Shown here in pieces: positions 1 to 8,914 of a stretch of 64,000 bases of DNA. Origin of the DNA: Glycomyces tritici (GTDB taxonomy: Bacteria > Actinomycetota > Actinomycetes > Mycobacteriales > Micromonosporaceae); contig NZ_JAUEMJ010000002.1 in the NCBI RefSeq assembly GCF_030403505.1, positions 124,001 through 188,000 on the forward strand. Direction: 5' to 3'. Each line of letters begins with the position of its first letter. Within the stretch, counting starts at the first letter, position 1. The notes below the pieces were generated by a model. The model had not been told where the DNA came from and made no database searches. It saw only the letters and a program-made list of their open reading frames with translations. The translations under genes were made by a program, and so were the position numbers.

Positions 1-296
1 CCGCGCTTGGAGCGCCAGTTGGAGGCGGTGCGGGCGGGGTCGCGCACGACGTACCCGGCGACCCAGATGCGGCGGGACTCGTCGTCCTCGTCGTTCCAGC
101 CGGTGTTGCCGATCTGCGGGGCGGTCTGGGCGACGACCTGCCCGTAGTAGGACGGGTCGGTGAGGGTCTCCTGGTAGCCGGTCATGCCGGTGGAGAAGAC
201 CGCTTCACCGAAGGTCTCGCCGACCGAGCCGTAGGCCTCGCCGCGGAAGACGCGGCCGTCCTCGAGTACGAGGATCGCTGGTGCTCTGCTGCTCAT
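1..296 (-). CDS. carA: carbamoyl-phosphate synthase small subunit (partial)
   Basis: This is the N-terminal part of the glutaminase subunit that supplies ammonia for carbamoyl phosphate, the first step of pyrimidine and arginine synthesis. The reading frame starts at an ATG at 296 and runs off the left edge. It reads [20 protein letters not shown], then motifs typical of CarA N-termini ([18 protein letters not shown] and DPSYYGQ) and the [13 protein letters not shown] region. The start codon overlaps the pyrC stop by four bases (ATGA), so the gene is the fourth of a translationally coupled pyrR-pyrB-pyrC-carA operon. The catalytic domain lies outside the window. Confidence 0.93.
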   Translation of the reverse strand, partial: MSSRAPAILVLEDGRVFRGEAYGSVGETFGEAVFSTGMTGYQETLTDPSYYGQVVAQTAPQIGNTGWNDEDDESRRIWVAGYVVRDPARTASNWRSKR

Positions 297-1621
297 TCGG
301 ACGTCTCCTCTGCAATTTTGCCGTTCAGCACGGTGGCGCGTCCGCGAAGGAACGTCGCCTGGACGGTGACCGGGAGTTCCATCCCGGCGTAGGGGGTGTT
401 GCGCGACAGGGACGCGAGTCCTTCGGGGACGACGGTCCAGGTCGCGGAGGGGTCCACGAGCGTGAAGTTCGCTTCGGCGCCCGGCTGCGGGTCGCGGCCG
501 TGGGCTTCGAGGCCCGCGATGCGGGCGGGGGTACGGGAGGTGCGCTCGGCGAGCACGTCCCAGTCCACAGCGGCGGGACCGCCGAGGGCGAGGACGCTGA
601 TCGAGAGCGCGGTCTCGAGGCCGAGCATCCCGGGGCGGGCGGCGGCCCACTCGCACTCCTTGTCCTGGGGGGCGTGGGGGGCGTGGTCGGTCGCGACGGC
701 GTCGATGACGCCCTCGGCGAGCGCGGCCCGCAGGACCTCGACGTCGGCTTCGCGGCGCAGCGGCGGGTTGACCTTGTACACCGGGTCGTAGGAGCGCGCG
801 GCCTCGTCGGTGAGGAGGAGGTGGTGCGGGCAGACCTCGGCGGTCACCTTCGCGCCGCGGGCCTTCGCCTCGCGGATGATCTCGACCGAGCGGGCGGTGG
901 AGACGTGGCAGAAGTGGACGCGCGCGCCGGTGTACTCGGCGAGGAGCACGTCGCGGGCGATGATGGCCTCCTCGGCGACCGAGGGCCAGCCGGGCAGGCC
1001 GAGCTCGGCGGAGACGGCGCCCTCGTTCATCTGGGCGCCTTCGGTGAGCCGCGGCTCCTCGGCGTGCTGGGCGATGAGCCCGCCGAAGGTCTTCACGTAC
1101 TCCAGGGCGCGACGCATGAGCACCGGGTCGTGCACGCAGTGGCCGTCGTCGGAGAACATGCGGACCTGCGCGGCGGACTGGGCCATCGCGCCGATCTCGG
1201 CGAGCCGCTTGCCTTCGAGGCCGACGGAGACGGCGCCGATGGGCTGCACGTCGGCGTAGCCGGCGGCGCGGCCGAGCGCGGCGACCTGCTCGACGACCCC
1301 GGCCGTGTCGGCCACGGGGTAGGAGTTCGCCATGGCGCACACCGCGGTGTAGCCGCCCTTGGCGGCGGCGCGGGTGCCGGAGAGGACGGTCTCGGCGTCC
1401 TCGCGGCCGGGCTCGCGCAGGTGGGTGTGGAGGTCGACGAGGCCGGGCAGGAGCACCAGGCCGTCGGCGTCGACGACCTCGGCGTCCTTCGCGGCAGCGT
1501 CCTTTGCGGACACCGCGCCGACTTCGACAACGCGGCCGTCGCGGACCAGGACGTCCTGGCGTCCCTTGCCGACGATGTCGGCGCCCTTGATCAGGATGGC
1601 GCTGTTGAGCAGGTCGCTCAC
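293..1621 (-). CDS. pyrC: dihydroorotase
   Basis: The cytosolic zinc amidohydrolase closes carbamoyl aspartate to dihydroorotate, the third step of UMP synthesis. From the GTG at 1621 the protein is 442 residues. The metal motif [10 protein letters not shown] is at about 63-72, and CHVST and ATDHAPH come later, as expected of class I dihydroorotases. The open frame extends much further upstream, but that part is the antisense-free shadow of pyrB. The GTG is chosen because it overlaps the pyrB stop by four bases (GTGA), matching the other operon junctions. The length fits the family (about 430 residues). Confidence 0.95.
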   Translation of the reverse strand: MSDLLNSAILIKGADIVGKGRQDVLVRDGRVVEVGAVSAKDAAAKDAEVVDADGLVLLPGLVDLHTHLREPGREDAETVLSGTRAAAKGGYTAVCAMANSYPVADTAGVVEQVAALGRAAGYADVQPIGAVSVGLEGKRLAEIGAMAQSAAQVRMFSDDGHCVHDPVLMRRALEYVKTFGGLIAQHAEEPRLTEGAQMNEGAVSAELGLPGWPSVAEEAIIARDVLLAEYTGARVHFCHVSTARSVEIIREAKARGAKVTAEVCPHHLLLTDEAARSYDPVYKVNPPLRREADVEVLRAALAEGVIDAVATDHAPHAPQDKECEWAAARPGMLGLETALSISVLALGGPAAVDWDVLAERTSRTPARIAGLEAHGRDPQPGAEANFTLVDPSATWTVVPEGLASLSRNTPYAGMELPVTVQATFLRGRATVLNGKIAEETSE

Positions 1622-2538
1622 TTGCTCTCTCCGTTCGTCAGCAGGAGGTAGAGGACGGCCATGCGGACCCACACGCCGTTGGTCACCTGCTCGGTGATGG
1701 TGGCGCGGGGCGAGTCGGCGACGGCGGCGGCGATCTCCATGCCGCGGTTCATCGGGCCGGGGTGCATGACGATCGCGTGGTCGGGCATGAGTGCGAGGCG
1801 GCGCTCGTCGAGCCCGTAGAGGCGCGAGTACTCGTTCGCGGTGGGGAAGAACGCGGCGTTCTGGCGCTCGTGCTGGACGCGGAGCATCATGACCGCGTCG
1901 ACGCCCTTGAGGCCGGCGTCGAGGTCGTAGCCGATCTCGACGGGCCAGGCGTCGATGTCCTTGGGCAGCAGCGTGGGCGGGCCCACCAGGCGCACGTTCG
2001 CGCCGAGCTTGGCGAGCAGCCAGATGTTGGAGCGGGCCACGCGCGAGTGGAGGATGTCCCCCACGATCGCCACGGTGCGGCCCTCGATGCCGCCGAGGCG
2101 CTGCTTCATGGTGTAGGCGTCGAGCAGGGCCTGCGTCGGGTGGGCGTGCGTGCCGTCCCCGGCGTTGAGCACCGCGCCGTCGAGCCATTCGGTGAGCCGC
2201 TGCGGGGCCCCGGCGGCGGGGTGGCGGATGACCACCGCGTCGGCGCCCATGGCCTGCAGGGTGAGCGCCGTGTCGCGCAGGCTCTCGCCCTTGTTGACGC
2301 TCGAGGTCTTGGCCGCGAAGTTCACGACGTCCGCGGAGAGCCGCTTGGCGGCGGTCTCGAAGGAGGTGCGGGTGCGCGTGGAGTCCTCGTAGAAGAGGTT
2401 CACGACGGTGCGCCCGCGCAGCGCCGGGAGCTTCGGGACCTCGCGGCCGGTGACGGCCTCGGCCATCTGCTGCGTGACGTCGAGGATGAGCTCCGCCTCC
2501 TCGCGGGTGAGCTCCTTGGTGGTGAGCAGGTGCTTCAT
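1618..2538 (-). CDS. pyrB: aspartate carbamoyltransferase catalytic subunit
   Basis: It condenses carbamoyl phosphate with aspartate in pyrimidine synthesis. The 306-residue protein carries the carbamoyl-phosphate signature STRTRTSFE at about 53-61, the later HPTQALLD motif and the HPGPMNRG C-terminal motif. No regulatory PyrI subunit is present, as usual in actinobacteria where PyrR controls the operon. It starts at an ATG that overlaps the pyrR stop by four bases, and its own stop overlaps pyrC by four, so translation is coupled throughout. Confidence 0.96.
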   Translation of the reverse strand: MKHLLTTKELTREEAELILDVTQQMAEAVTGREVPKLPALRGRTVVNLFYEDSTRTRTSFETAAKRLSADVVNFAAKTSSVNKGESLRDTALTLQAMGADAVVIRHPAAGAPQRLTEWLDGAVLNAGDGTHAHPTQALLDAYTMKQRLGGIEGRTVAIVGDILHSRVARSNIWLLAKLGANVRLVGPPTLLPKDIDAWPVEIGYDLDAGLKGVDAVMMLRVQHERQNAAFFPTANEYSRLYGLDERRLALMPDHAIVMHPGPMNRGMEIAAAVADSPRATITEQVTNGVWVRMAVLYLLLTNGESK

Positions 2539-3113
2539 CGCTCTCGTCCTCCGGTCAGGATCACGGCGTCCAGACCGTCGTACTCCGTCAGGCGCACGGC
2601 CACGGACTCGTCGCGTGCGGTGGGGATGTTCTTGCCGACGTAGTCGGCGCGGATCGGCAGCTCGCGGTGGCCGCGGTCGACCAGGATGGCGAGCTGGACG
2701 CTCGCGGGGCGGCCGAGGTCGTAGAGCGCGTTGAGCGCGGCGCGCACGGTGCGCCCGGAGTAGAGGACGTCGTCGACGAGGATGATCCGCTGGTCGTCCA
2801 CGCCGCCGGGCGGCAGCTCGGTCGGGCCGAGGGCCCGGAGCGCGTTGCGGCGCAGGTCGTCGCGGTAGAGCGTGATGTCGAGGGTCCCGGCGGGGACGTC
2901 GAGATCGGCGAAGCGGCGGATGCGGTCGGCGAGCCGGCCGGCCAGCGCCACGCCGCGGGTGGGGATGCCCAGGAGCATGGTGTCGGGGGCGCCCTTGGTC
3001 TTCTCGAGGATCTGGTGGGCGATGCGGTCGAGGATGCGACCGATGTCCTCGCCCGAGAGGATCTGCTTGCCCGACGGGTCTTCCTCTGACTGCCTGAGGG
3101 CAGGGGAAACCAC
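2535..3113 (-). CDS. pyrR: bifunctional pyr operon regulator / uracil phosphoribosyltransferase
   Basis: PyrR binds pyr mRNA when UMP is high and has the fold, and often the activity, of a uracil phosphoribosyltransferase. The 192-residue product has the PRPP-binding motif [15 protein letters not shown] at about 111-125 and the [12 protein letters not shown] segment near 48-59. The GTG start at 3113 is preceded at six bases by a strong AAGGAGG. A PyrR-type RNA loop (GTCCAGTGAGGC, 3130-3141) lies just before that ribosome binding site, so the gene probably represses its own translation and that of the coupled pyrB-pyrC-carA. Confidence 0.95.
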   Translation of the reverse strand: MVSPALRQSEEDPSGKQILSGEDIGRILDRIAHQILEKTKGAPDTMLLGIPTRGVALAGRLADRIRRFADLDVPAGTLDITLYRDDLRRNALRALGPTELPPGGVDDQRIILVDDVLYSGRTVRAALNALYDLGRPASVQLAILVDRGHRELPIRADYVGKNIPTARDESVAVRLTEYDGLDAVILTGGRER

Positions 3114-3118
3114 GCGAA

Positions 3119-3146
3119 CCTCCTTCTCCGCCTCACTGGACGGTCT
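3119..3146 (-). promoter_or_regulatory. PyrR-binding RNA loop overlapping the pyrR ribosome binding site
   Basis: On the minus strand the leader reads ACCGTCCAGTGAGGCGG directly before GAGAAGGAGG and the GTG start. GTCCAGTGAGGC fits the PyrR binding-loop consensus ARUCCNGNGAGGYU at 12 of 14 positions, or all but the two outermost. An upstream UUCUU can pair with the AAGGA of the Shine-Dalgarno, enclosing the loop. This geometry implies translational repression, as described for mycobacterial pyrR, and not transcription attenuation. The pairing was done by eye. Confidence 0.6.
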
Positions 3147-3187
3147 GTTAAAGAACGGTTTCGTCGCGGATCATGCTACGCCGCCGG

Positions 3188-3200
3188 TGACGGAGCGTAA
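3188..3200 (+). promoter_or_regulatory. candidate BldD box between pyrR and bldD
   Basis: TGACGGAGCGTAA matches the published Streptomyces BldD box TNACNCWGNGTNA at eight of nine fixed positions. The exception is the sixth position, G instead of C. It lies in the 272-bp divergent intergenic region, about 186 bases before the bldD start and 75 before pyrR. Streptomyces BldD is autoregulated, which makes the placement plausible. A single imperfect 13-mer can occur by chance. Confidence 0.35.
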
Positions 3201-3385
3201 AGGCCGATCCCAAAACGGCAGGGTCGGTAGCGGCATTGATGTCGGGTTATATATGGTTTGCCGGGCGGTTGCGAGGGGTTCACGCGACGAAGAACACTGT
3301 TTGGGGGCACCCCACCGGCCGATGGTCACCGACCGTAGTCAACAATAGGATTCCTCTCGTACCGAAAATTGGAGTTGATCCCAGC

Positions 3386-3886
3386 ATGGCGACATCTGAC
3401 TACGCCAAGGCGCTCGGCAACCGGCTGCGTGACATCCGCATGCAGCAGGGGCTGTCGCTGCAAGGCGTCGAGGACAAGTCCGGCGGCAAGTGGAAGGCCG
3501 TCGTCATCGGTTCCTACGAGCGAGGCGACCGGTCGATCACCGTGAGCCGTCTCGCCGAGTTGGCCGACTTCTACCGGATCCCCGTCTCGGAGCTGCTTCC
3601 CGAGGGCGTGCCGCTCCCGGTCGAGCAGGCCGAGAAGATCGTCCTCAACCTCGAGGCGCTGTACGACCACCCGGACTCCGAGCTGGAGCACGTCGCCAAG
3701 CTCGCGCGCTCCATCCAGCAGCGCCGCGGCGACTACAACGGCCGGATCCTCTCGATCCGCGCCGACGACCTCTACACCCTGGCCGTGGTCTACTCGACCA
3801 CGCCTTCGGGCCTGATCGAGAAGCTCGAGGACTTCGGCGTCCTCGTGCACGACCTCCAGGCGTTCTTCGCCTCGGACGCCGAGTAG
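3386..3886 (+). CDS. bldD: developmental master repressor BldD
   Basis: BldD represses sporulation genes during vegetative growth when dimerised by tetrameric cyclic di-GMP. The 166-residue product has an N-terminal XRE-type helix-turn-helix (about 8-70) and a C-terminal domain with the c-di-GMP signature RGD-X8-RxxD. The four key residues fall at R114, D116, R125 and D128, the same numbers as in Streptomyces. The ATG at 3386 is chosen because GGAG (3371-3374) lies 11 bases upstream and the protein then starts MATSDYAKALG like orthologues; the longer open frame upstream is non-coding. It is followed by a shared terminator hairpin. Confidence 0.95.
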   Translation: MATSDYAKALGNRLRDIRMQQGLSLQGVEDKSGGKWKAVVIGSYERGDRSITVSRLAELADFYRIPVSELLPEGVPLPVEQAEKIVLNLEALYDHPDSELEHVAKLARSIQQRRGDYNGRILSIRADDLYTLAVVYSTTPSGLIEKLEDFGVLVHDLQAFFASDAE

Positions 3887-3906
3887 GTTCCCCGAAGCAC
3901 GGATGA

Positions 3907-3937
3907 AGCCGGGCCTCCCCATGAGGGAGACCCGGCT
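3907..3937. terminator. bidirectional terminator between bldD and nusB
   Basis: AGCCGGG-C-CTCCC pairs with GGGAG-A-CCCGGCT around a short loop, followed by TTTC. It sits between the convergent ends of bldD and nusB and can serve both. Confidence 0.8.
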
Positions 3938-3947
3938 TTCGCGTCGT

Positions 3948-4391
3948 CTAGCGGTCCTTGGCGGCGGCGTCGAGCACGGCGTTCACGAACGAGGTGTCGT
4001 CCGAGGAGCCGATCTGGAGCGCCACGCGCATGGCCTCCTTGATGGCCACGGCGGTGTCGACGTCGTCGACGTGGCGGATCTCGTAGAGGGCCACGCGCAG
4101 GACGTTCCGGTCGACGGCGGGCATCCGCTCGACCGACCAGCTGTTGGAGGCCTTGCCGAGCACGGCGTCCAGTTCGTCCAGGTGCGCGGCGACGCCGCGC
4201 ACGAGCTGCTCCGAGTACGCCGGGAGGCGCGGGGCCTCCGGGTCCTTGAAGGCCCGGTCGGCGCGCTCGGCGAGGACCTTGGAGGGCTCGGTGTCGCGGC
4301 TCTCGGCTTCGTACAGGATCTCGACGGCCCGCATGCGCCACTTGGTGCGGGCGGTGAGCCGGTCCGGGTTGCTGTTGCTCTGGGTCCCCAC
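3948..4391 (-). CDS. nusB: transcription antitermination factor NusB
   Basis: NusB binds boxA RNA with S10 and promotes antitermination of rRNA transcription. The 147-residue all-helical protein has the family core: ARTKWRMRAVEILYEAE near the N-terminus, VDRNVLRVALYEIRH mid-protein and SFVNAVLDAA at the end. The GTG start at 4391 lies two bases after the efp stop, so translation is probably coupled to efp. No good separate ribosome binding site is seen. The efp-nusB order is common in actinobacteria. Confidence 0.93.
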   Translation of the reverse strand: MGTQSNSNPDRLTARTKWRMRAVEILYEAESRDTEPSKVLAERADRAFKDPEAPRLPAYSEQLVRGVAAHLDELDAVLGKASNSWSVERMPAVDRNVLRVALYEIRHVDDVDTAVAIKEAMRVALQIGSSDDTSFVNAVLDAAAKDR

Positions 4392-4393
4392 GC

Positions 4394-4951
4394 CTATGCC
4401 CGGGAGAGGTACTTGCCGTCGCGGGTGTCGACCTTGATCTTCTCGCCGTTGTCGATGAACAGCGGCACGAGGACCTGGGCGCCCGTCTCGACGGTGGCGG
4501 GCTTGGTGCCGCCGGAGGAGCGGTCGCCCTGGAGGCCCGGCTCGGTGTAGGTGATGGTGAGCTCGACCGAGGCGGGGAGCTCGACGTAGAGGACCTTGCC
4601 CTCGTGCTGGGCGACCGTGGCGTCGGAGTTCTCGAGGAGGAACTTCGCGGCGTCGCCGACGACACCGGGGCCGACCGGGATCTGGTCGTAGGTGTCGGTG
4701 TCCATGAAGACGAAGTCGTCGCCTTCCTTGTACAGGAAGGTCATGTTGCGGCGGTCGACGTTCGCGGTCTCGACCTTGGTGCCGGCGTTGAAGGTCTTGT
4801 CGACGATCTTGCCCGAGGGGATCTGCTTGAGCGTGGTGCGCACGAACGCCGGGCCCTTGCCGGGCTTGACGTGCTGGAATTCCTGCACCTGCCAGAGCTG
4901 GCCCTCCAGGTTGAGCACCAGGCCGTTCTTGAGGTCGTTCGTGGATGCCAC
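4394..4951 (-). CDS. efp: translation elongation factor P
   Basis: EF-P enters the ribosomal E site to rescue ribosomes stalled at proline stretches. From the GTG at 4951 the protein is 185 residues with the three beta-barrel domains of the family. The tip loop KPGKGPAF is at 29-36 with K32 at the modifiable position. The C-terminus [18 protein letters not shown] is the canonical EF-P ending. The frame is open further upstream, but GTG ([10 protein letters not shown]) matches actinobacterial orthologues ([10 protein letters not shown]). It is co-transcribed with nusB. Confidence 0.95.
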   Translation of the reverse strand: MASTNDLKNGLVLNLEGQLWQVQEFQHVKPGKGPAFVRTTLKQIPSGKIVDKTFNAGTKVETANVDRRNMTFLYKEGDDFVFMDTDTYDQIPVGPGVVGDAAKFLLENSDATVAQHEGKVLYVELPASVELTITYTEPGLQGDRSSGGTKPATVETGAQVLVPLFIDNGEKIKVDTRDGKYLSRA

Positions 4952-5062
4952 GGGCGTCGTCTCTTTCGGTTGAGGTTGGAGTTGACCGACCGTCAATGGT
5001 AGCGGGCGGCCCGGCTGGTCAGGGCTGCGGCCGCACCGGCTGTGGTGGGCGGCGCAGCCCGG

Positions 5063-5521
5063 TCACTCGAGGTCGGGTTCGCCCTCGTCCACGATGCTGT
5101 CGAGCGCGTAGGTGTATCCGGCGAGGCCCATCCCGACGATGATGCCGCCGGTCGCGTACGGCGAGACATATGAATGATGGCGGAACGCCTCGCGTGCGTG
5201 CACGTTGGAAATGTGGACCTCGAAGAGCGGGCCGGTGAGCTGCGCGCAGGCGTCACCGATGGCTACGGAGGTGTGCGTCCAGCCGGCGGCGTTCAGAACC
5301 ACGGGGCATCCGTCATCGGCGGCCTCGTGGAGCCAGTCGATCATCTGGCCTTCGTGGTTGGTCTGGCGCATCTGCACATCCAGGCCGTTCGCCTTGCCCC
5401 AAGCAACGCACATCGATTCGAGATCGGCCAAGGTGTGCGCCCCATAGATCTCCGGCTCCCGCTTGCCGAGCCGGTTCAGGTTGGGACCGTTCAGGACCAG
5501 AACTTTTCGTCCGTCGCTCAT
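5063..5521 (-). CDS. aroQ: type II 3-dehydroquinate dehydratase
   Basis: This is the third shikimate-pathway step, dehydroquinate to dehydroshikimate, in the small dodecameric type II class. The 152-residue protein shows the family start [19 protein letters not shown] with the catalytic tyrosine at 26, [13 protein letters not shown] at about 55-67, [14 protein letters not shown] at about 75-88 and the catalytic His at about 103 (EVHISN). Its ATG overlaps the aroKB stop by four bases, making it the last gene of aroC-aroKB-aroQ. Confidence 0.96.
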   Translation of the reverse strand: MSDGRKVLVLNGPNLNRLGKREPEIYGAHTLADLESMCVAWGKANGLDVQMRQTNHEGQMIDWLHEAADDGCPVVLNAAGWTHTSVAIGDACAQLTGPLFEVHISNVHAREAFRHHSYVSPYATGGIIVGMGLAGYTYALDSIVDEGEPDLE

Positions 5522-7074
5522 GCGGTCAGCCTCTCATAGGCCTCGCGCTGCTGGTCGGCGGTCACGTCGTCGACCACGACCGGTTCGGCCAGCGCGTCGA
5601 GGAGCACGAACCGCTGGGTGGCGCCGACGTTCTTCTTGTCGATCTTCATGACCTTGAGGATGTCGTCCCAGCGTCCGGCCTCGTAGGTGGTGGGCAGGCC
5701 GAGCGAGGCGAGCACCGACTTCGTGCGTTCGACGAGGTCGACGCGGCCGGTGATGGCGTTCAGGTGGGCGGCGTAGACCATGCCGACGGCGACGGCGTCG
5801 CCGTGGCGCCAGCGGTAGTGCTCGAGCTTCTCGATCGCGTGGGCGAAGGTGTGCCCGTAGTTGAGGATGGCGCGCAGGCCGCCCTCTTTGAGGTCGGGGC
5901 CGACGACCTCGGCCTTGACGGCGATGGCGCGCTCGACGAGTTCGGCGACGACCGGGTTCGCGGCGTCGAGGGCCGCTTCGGGGTCGGCTTCGACCAGGTC
6001 GAGGATCACCGGGTCGCTGATGAACCCGGCTTTGACGACCTCGGCGAGGCCGGCCGCGAGGTCGCGCCTGGGCAGGGTCGTGAAGTGGTCGAGGTCGACC
6101 AGGACCGCGCGGGGCGGGTGGAAGGCGCCGACGAGGTTCTTGCCGGCGGCGGTGTTCACGCCGGTCTTGCCGCCCACGGCCGCGTCGACCGCGCCGAGCA
6201 GCGAGGTCGGGACGTGGACGACGGCGACGCCGCGCAGCCAGCAGGCCGCAACGAACCCGGCGAGGTCGGTGACCGCGCCCCCGCCGACGCCGACGACGAG
6301 GTCGGTGCGGGTGAAGCCTTCGGCGCCGAGCGCTTCCCAGACCTGCTCGGCGACGGCGACGGTCTTGCCGTCTTCGGCGTCGGGCAGCTCCATGAGGGTG
6401 GCCTCGACGCCGTCGGGGCACAGGGCGCCGACGCGTTCGGCGAGCGGGGCGGTGCTCGCGGTGTGGAGCACGGCGACCCGGGAGGCCTTGCCGAGGAACT
6501 CGGGGAGCCGGTCGGTGGTGCCGCGTCCGATGAGGACCGGGTAGGGCTGCTCGGCGTCGTTGACCGTGACGGTGCGGACGGCGAGCTTCGCGGTGATCTC
6601 TGCGGTCAGGTCGTCCACGTCCCTTCCGGTGGTGTCGATCGCGAAGGTCTCGACCTCGCGGTAGAGCGGCAGCCGCTCGTCCATGAGGCGCCGGAGCGTG
6701 GCGCGCGGGTTGACCTGCAGGAGCGGGCGGCCCTTGTCGATCTCGGTGCGCTTCACCGCTTCGCCGAGGTCGACCTTGAGGTGGACCACGGTGGCGTCGG
6801 CGAGGAGCTTGCGGGTGGACTCGGCCAGGACGGCGCCGCCGCCGAGCGCGAGGACGCCGTCGTGCTCGGCCAGGGCCCGGCGCACGGCTTCGCGTTCGAG
6901 GGCGCGGAAGTGGTCCTCGCCTTCGTCCACGAAGATGTCCGGGATCGGCTTGCCGGCGGCGTCGGCGATGTCGGCGTCGGCGTCGCGGAACGGCGCGTCG
7001 AGCGCGGCGGCCAGCGCCCGGCCGACGGTGGTCTTGCCCGAGCCCGGGGGCCCGACGATGACGACGAGCGCCAC
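5518..7074 (-). CDS. aroKB: fused shikimate kinase / 3-dehydroquinate synthase
   Basis: One uninterrupted 518-residue frame carries two shikimate-pathway enzymes. Residues 1 to about 165 are a shikimate kinase with P-loop GPPGSGKTT (8-16), the shikimate-binding DADADI and FRALEREAV segments, and the GGGAV motif (78-82). Residues from about 167 to 518 are an NAD-dependent dehydroquinate synthase with [14 protein letters not shown] (261-274), GGKTGVN (301-307), GLAEVVKAG (342-350) and metal ligands in [11 protein letters not shown] (405-415). No stop or start separates them; the linker is only a few residues. The GTG at 7074 overlaps the aroC stop by one base. Bifunctional AroKB proteins are known in some actinobacteria, but the two genes are usually separate. 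Confidence 0.93.
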   Translation of the reverse strand: MALVVIVGPPGSGKTTVGRALAAALDAPFRDADADIADAAGKPIPDIFVDEGEDHFRALEREAVRRALAEHDGVLALGGGAVLAESTRKLLADATVVHLKVDLGEAVKRTEIDKGRPLLQVNPRATLRRLMDERLPLYREVETFAIDTTGRDVDDLTAEITAKLAVRTVTVNDAEQPYPVLIGRGTTDRLPEFLGKASRVAVLHTASTAPLAERVGALCPDGVEATLMELPDAEDGKTVAVAEQVWEALGAEGFTRTDLVVGVGGGAVTDLAGFVAACWLRGVAVVHVPTSLLGAVDAAVGGKTGVNTAAGKNLVGAFHPPRAVLVDLDHFTTLPRRDLAAGLAEVVKAGFISDPVILDLVEADPEAALDAANPVVAELVERAIAVKAEVVGPDLKEGGLRAILNYGHTFAHAIEKLEHYRWRHGDAVAVGMVYAAHLNAITGRVDLVERTKSVLASLGLPTTYEAGRWDDILKVMKIDKKNVGATQRFVLLDALAEPVVVDDVTADQQREAYERLTA

Positions 7075-8252
7075 TACTTCACCCGCAGGTGTTCGATGTA
7101 CTGCTCGAAGTTGCGTCGGGATTCGGCGACCGAGTCGCCGCCGAACTTCTCCAGGGCCGCTTCGGCGAGGACGTAGGCGACCATGTGCTCGGCGACGACG
7201 GCCCCGGCGGGGACCGCGCAGACGTCGGAGCGCTGGTTGATCGCTTCGGCCGCTTCGCCGGTGACGGTGTCGATGGTGCGCAGCGGGCGGGTGAGCGAGG
7301 AGATGGGCTTGAGCATCGCGGAGACGCGCAGCGGCTGGCCGGTGGTGATGCCGCCTTCGAGGCCGCCGGCGCGGTCGGTGAGGCGCTGGACGCCGTCGGG
7401 GCCGGGCACGATCTCGTCGTGCGCGGAGGAGCCGCGGACCGAGGCCTGCATGAGGCCGTCGCCGATCTCGACGGCCTTGACCGACTGGATCGACATGAGC
7501 GCGGTGGCGAGGCGGGCGTCGAGCTTGCGGTCCCACTGGACGTGGGAGCCCAGGCCCGGCGGGAGGTTGTAGGCGAGGACCTCGACGACGCCGCCGAGGG
7601 TGTCCGCGTCCTTCTTGGCGGCGTCGACTTCGGCGACCATGCGGGCGGAGGCCTCGGGGTCCATGCAGCGCAGGGGGTCGGCGTCGACGGCGTCGAAGTC
7701 GTCGGGGGTGGGGACGAGGCCTTCCTTGGCGCGCACGGGGCCGAGGGCCTTGACGTGCGAGACGATCTCGATGCCGAAGGCCTGCTTGAGGAAGGCCTTG
7801 GCGGCGGTGCCGCCGGCGACGCGGGCGGCGGTCTCGCGGGCGGAGGCGCGCTCGAGGATCGGGCGGGCGTCCTCGTGGTCGTACTTCTGCATCCCGGCGA
7901 GGTCGGCGTGGCCGGGGCGCGGGCGGGTGAGCGGGGCGTTGCGGGCGATCCCGGCGAGTTCGGCCGGGTCGACCGGGTCGGCGGCCATCACGGTCTCCCA
8001 CTTGGGCCACTCGGAGTTGCCGACGCGGATGGCGACCGGCGAGCCGAGGGTGCGGCCGTGGCGGACGCCGCCGATGAAGCTCACGGCGTCGGCCTCGAAC
8101 TTCATGCGCGCGCCGCGTCCGTAACCGAGGCGGCGGCGGGCCAGTTCGGCCGACACCGCGCCGGTGGTCAGCTCGATCCCGGCGGGCAGGCCGTCGAGCG
8201 TGACCACGAGTTCGGGTCCGTGAGATTCTCCAGCTGTCATCCATCGCAACAC
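7074..8252 (-). CDS. aroC: chorismate synthase
   Basis: This FMN-dependent enzyme makes chorismate from EPSP, the last common step to aromatic amino acids. From the GTG at 8252 the product is 392 residues and begins [13 protein letters not shown], the family start with the FMN-contacting His at 11. RPGHADLAG and RASARETA follow, then [13 protein letters not shown] and [16 protein letters not shown] longer frame opens at a GTG at 8291, but the extra residues are not conserved and have no ribosome binding site. It is the first gene of the aroC-aroKB-aroQ operon. Confidence 0.95.
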   Translation of the reverse strand: MLRWMTAGESHGPELVVTLDGLPAGIELTTGAVSAELARRRLGYGRGARMKFEADAVSFIGGVRHGRTLGSPVAIRVGNSEWPKWETVMAADPVDPAELAGIARNAPLTRPRPGHADLAGMQKYDHEDARPILERASARETAARVAGGTAAKAFLKQAFGIEIVSHVKALGPVRAKEGLVPTPDDFDAVDADPLRCMDPEASARMVAEVDAAKKDADTLGGVVEVLAYNLPPGLGSHVQWDRKLDARLATALMSIQSVKAVEIGDGLMQASVRGSSAHDEIVPGPDGVQRLTDRAGGLEGGITTGQPLRVSAMLKPISSLTRPLRTIDTVTGEAAEAINQRSDVCAVPAGAVVAEHMVAYVLAEAALEKFGGDSVAESRRNFEQYIEHLRVK

Positions 8253-8328
8253 GCCGTCAAGTCTGCCACCCGGCCGGATGTGATCAGGCACCTGGTGGAA
8301 GGCGTGTCTCAGGAGTTGGGCGCGGCGT

Positions 8329-8355
8329 GGCCGCCCCGCGTGCGCGGGGGCGGCC
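8329..8355 (-). terminator. GC-rich hairpin after the cupin gene
   Basis: GGCCGCCCC pairs with GGGGCGGCC around a GC-rich loop, nine bases downstream of the cupin stop. It separates that gene from aroC. Confidence 0.6.
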
Positions 8356-8364
8356 GAGTAGCGG

Positions 8365-8718
8365 CTACTTGCTGTAGTGGGCCTTGCCGAAGTCGATGAG
8401 GACGACCTTGTCGTCGCCCATGACCTCCGCGTCGTGGCCCGGCGGGATGTCGAAGGCGTCCCCGGCGCTGATGTCCTTGTCGGTGCCGTCGTTCATGTGG
8501 ACCATCAGGTGCCCTTCGAGGCAGTACCCGAGGTGGTGCACTTCGCAGCTGTCGGTCCCCACCATGGGCTTGACGTCGTTGGACCAGCGCCAGCCCTTCG
8601 TGAACTCGGCGCGTTCGACGGGCATGCCGTCGATCATCACCATTTCCCGGTGTCCGTGTCCGCTGAGGTCAACGGACTCGTCCGGATTGTTGAAGCTCTT
8701 GATCGCGAGTTGACTCAT
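8365..8718 (-). CDS. small cupin-domain protein
   Basis: This is a 117-residue single-domain cupin. The beta-barrel core is visible: [22 protein letters not shown] (motif 1, with two histidines and a glutamate) and [19 protein letters not shown] (motif 2). No fused regulatory or catalytic domain is present, so substrate and function are unknown; related stand-alone cupins bind metals or small ligands. The ATG at 8718 is chosen because a G-rich stretch precedes it and the longer frame upstream runs into the divergent lacI promoter. It ends before a hairpin. Confidence 0.75.
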   Translation of the reverse strand: MSQLAIKSFNNPDESVDLSGHGHREMVMIDGMPVERAEFTKGWRWSNDVKPMVGTDSCEVHHLGYCLEGHLMVHMNDGTDKDISAGDAFDIPPGHDAEVMGDDKVVLIDFGKAHYSK

Positions 8719-8914
8719 GGTTCTCGCCCCCCTTCGTTCGAGTCTAAGCCCGCAACGGGAGTGATGTTCGCGTTCAAGGCCCGTCCCGGATATGTGCAAG
8801 GGGTTGCCGAAACCCGCCTTCCTGGGACCGGGTGGTTACACTGGTCACTTCGTTCCCAGGTCACCCCCCGATTACTGGAACTTTCAACAAAGCTGCATAA
8901 GGAAGGACGACGGT

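Noticed and set aside
293..2188. Long 631-codon frame over pyrB and pyrC
   Set aside because: Only the part after the GTG at 1621 is dihydroorotase. The rest is an Arg/Pro/His-rich shadow of pyrB in another frame.
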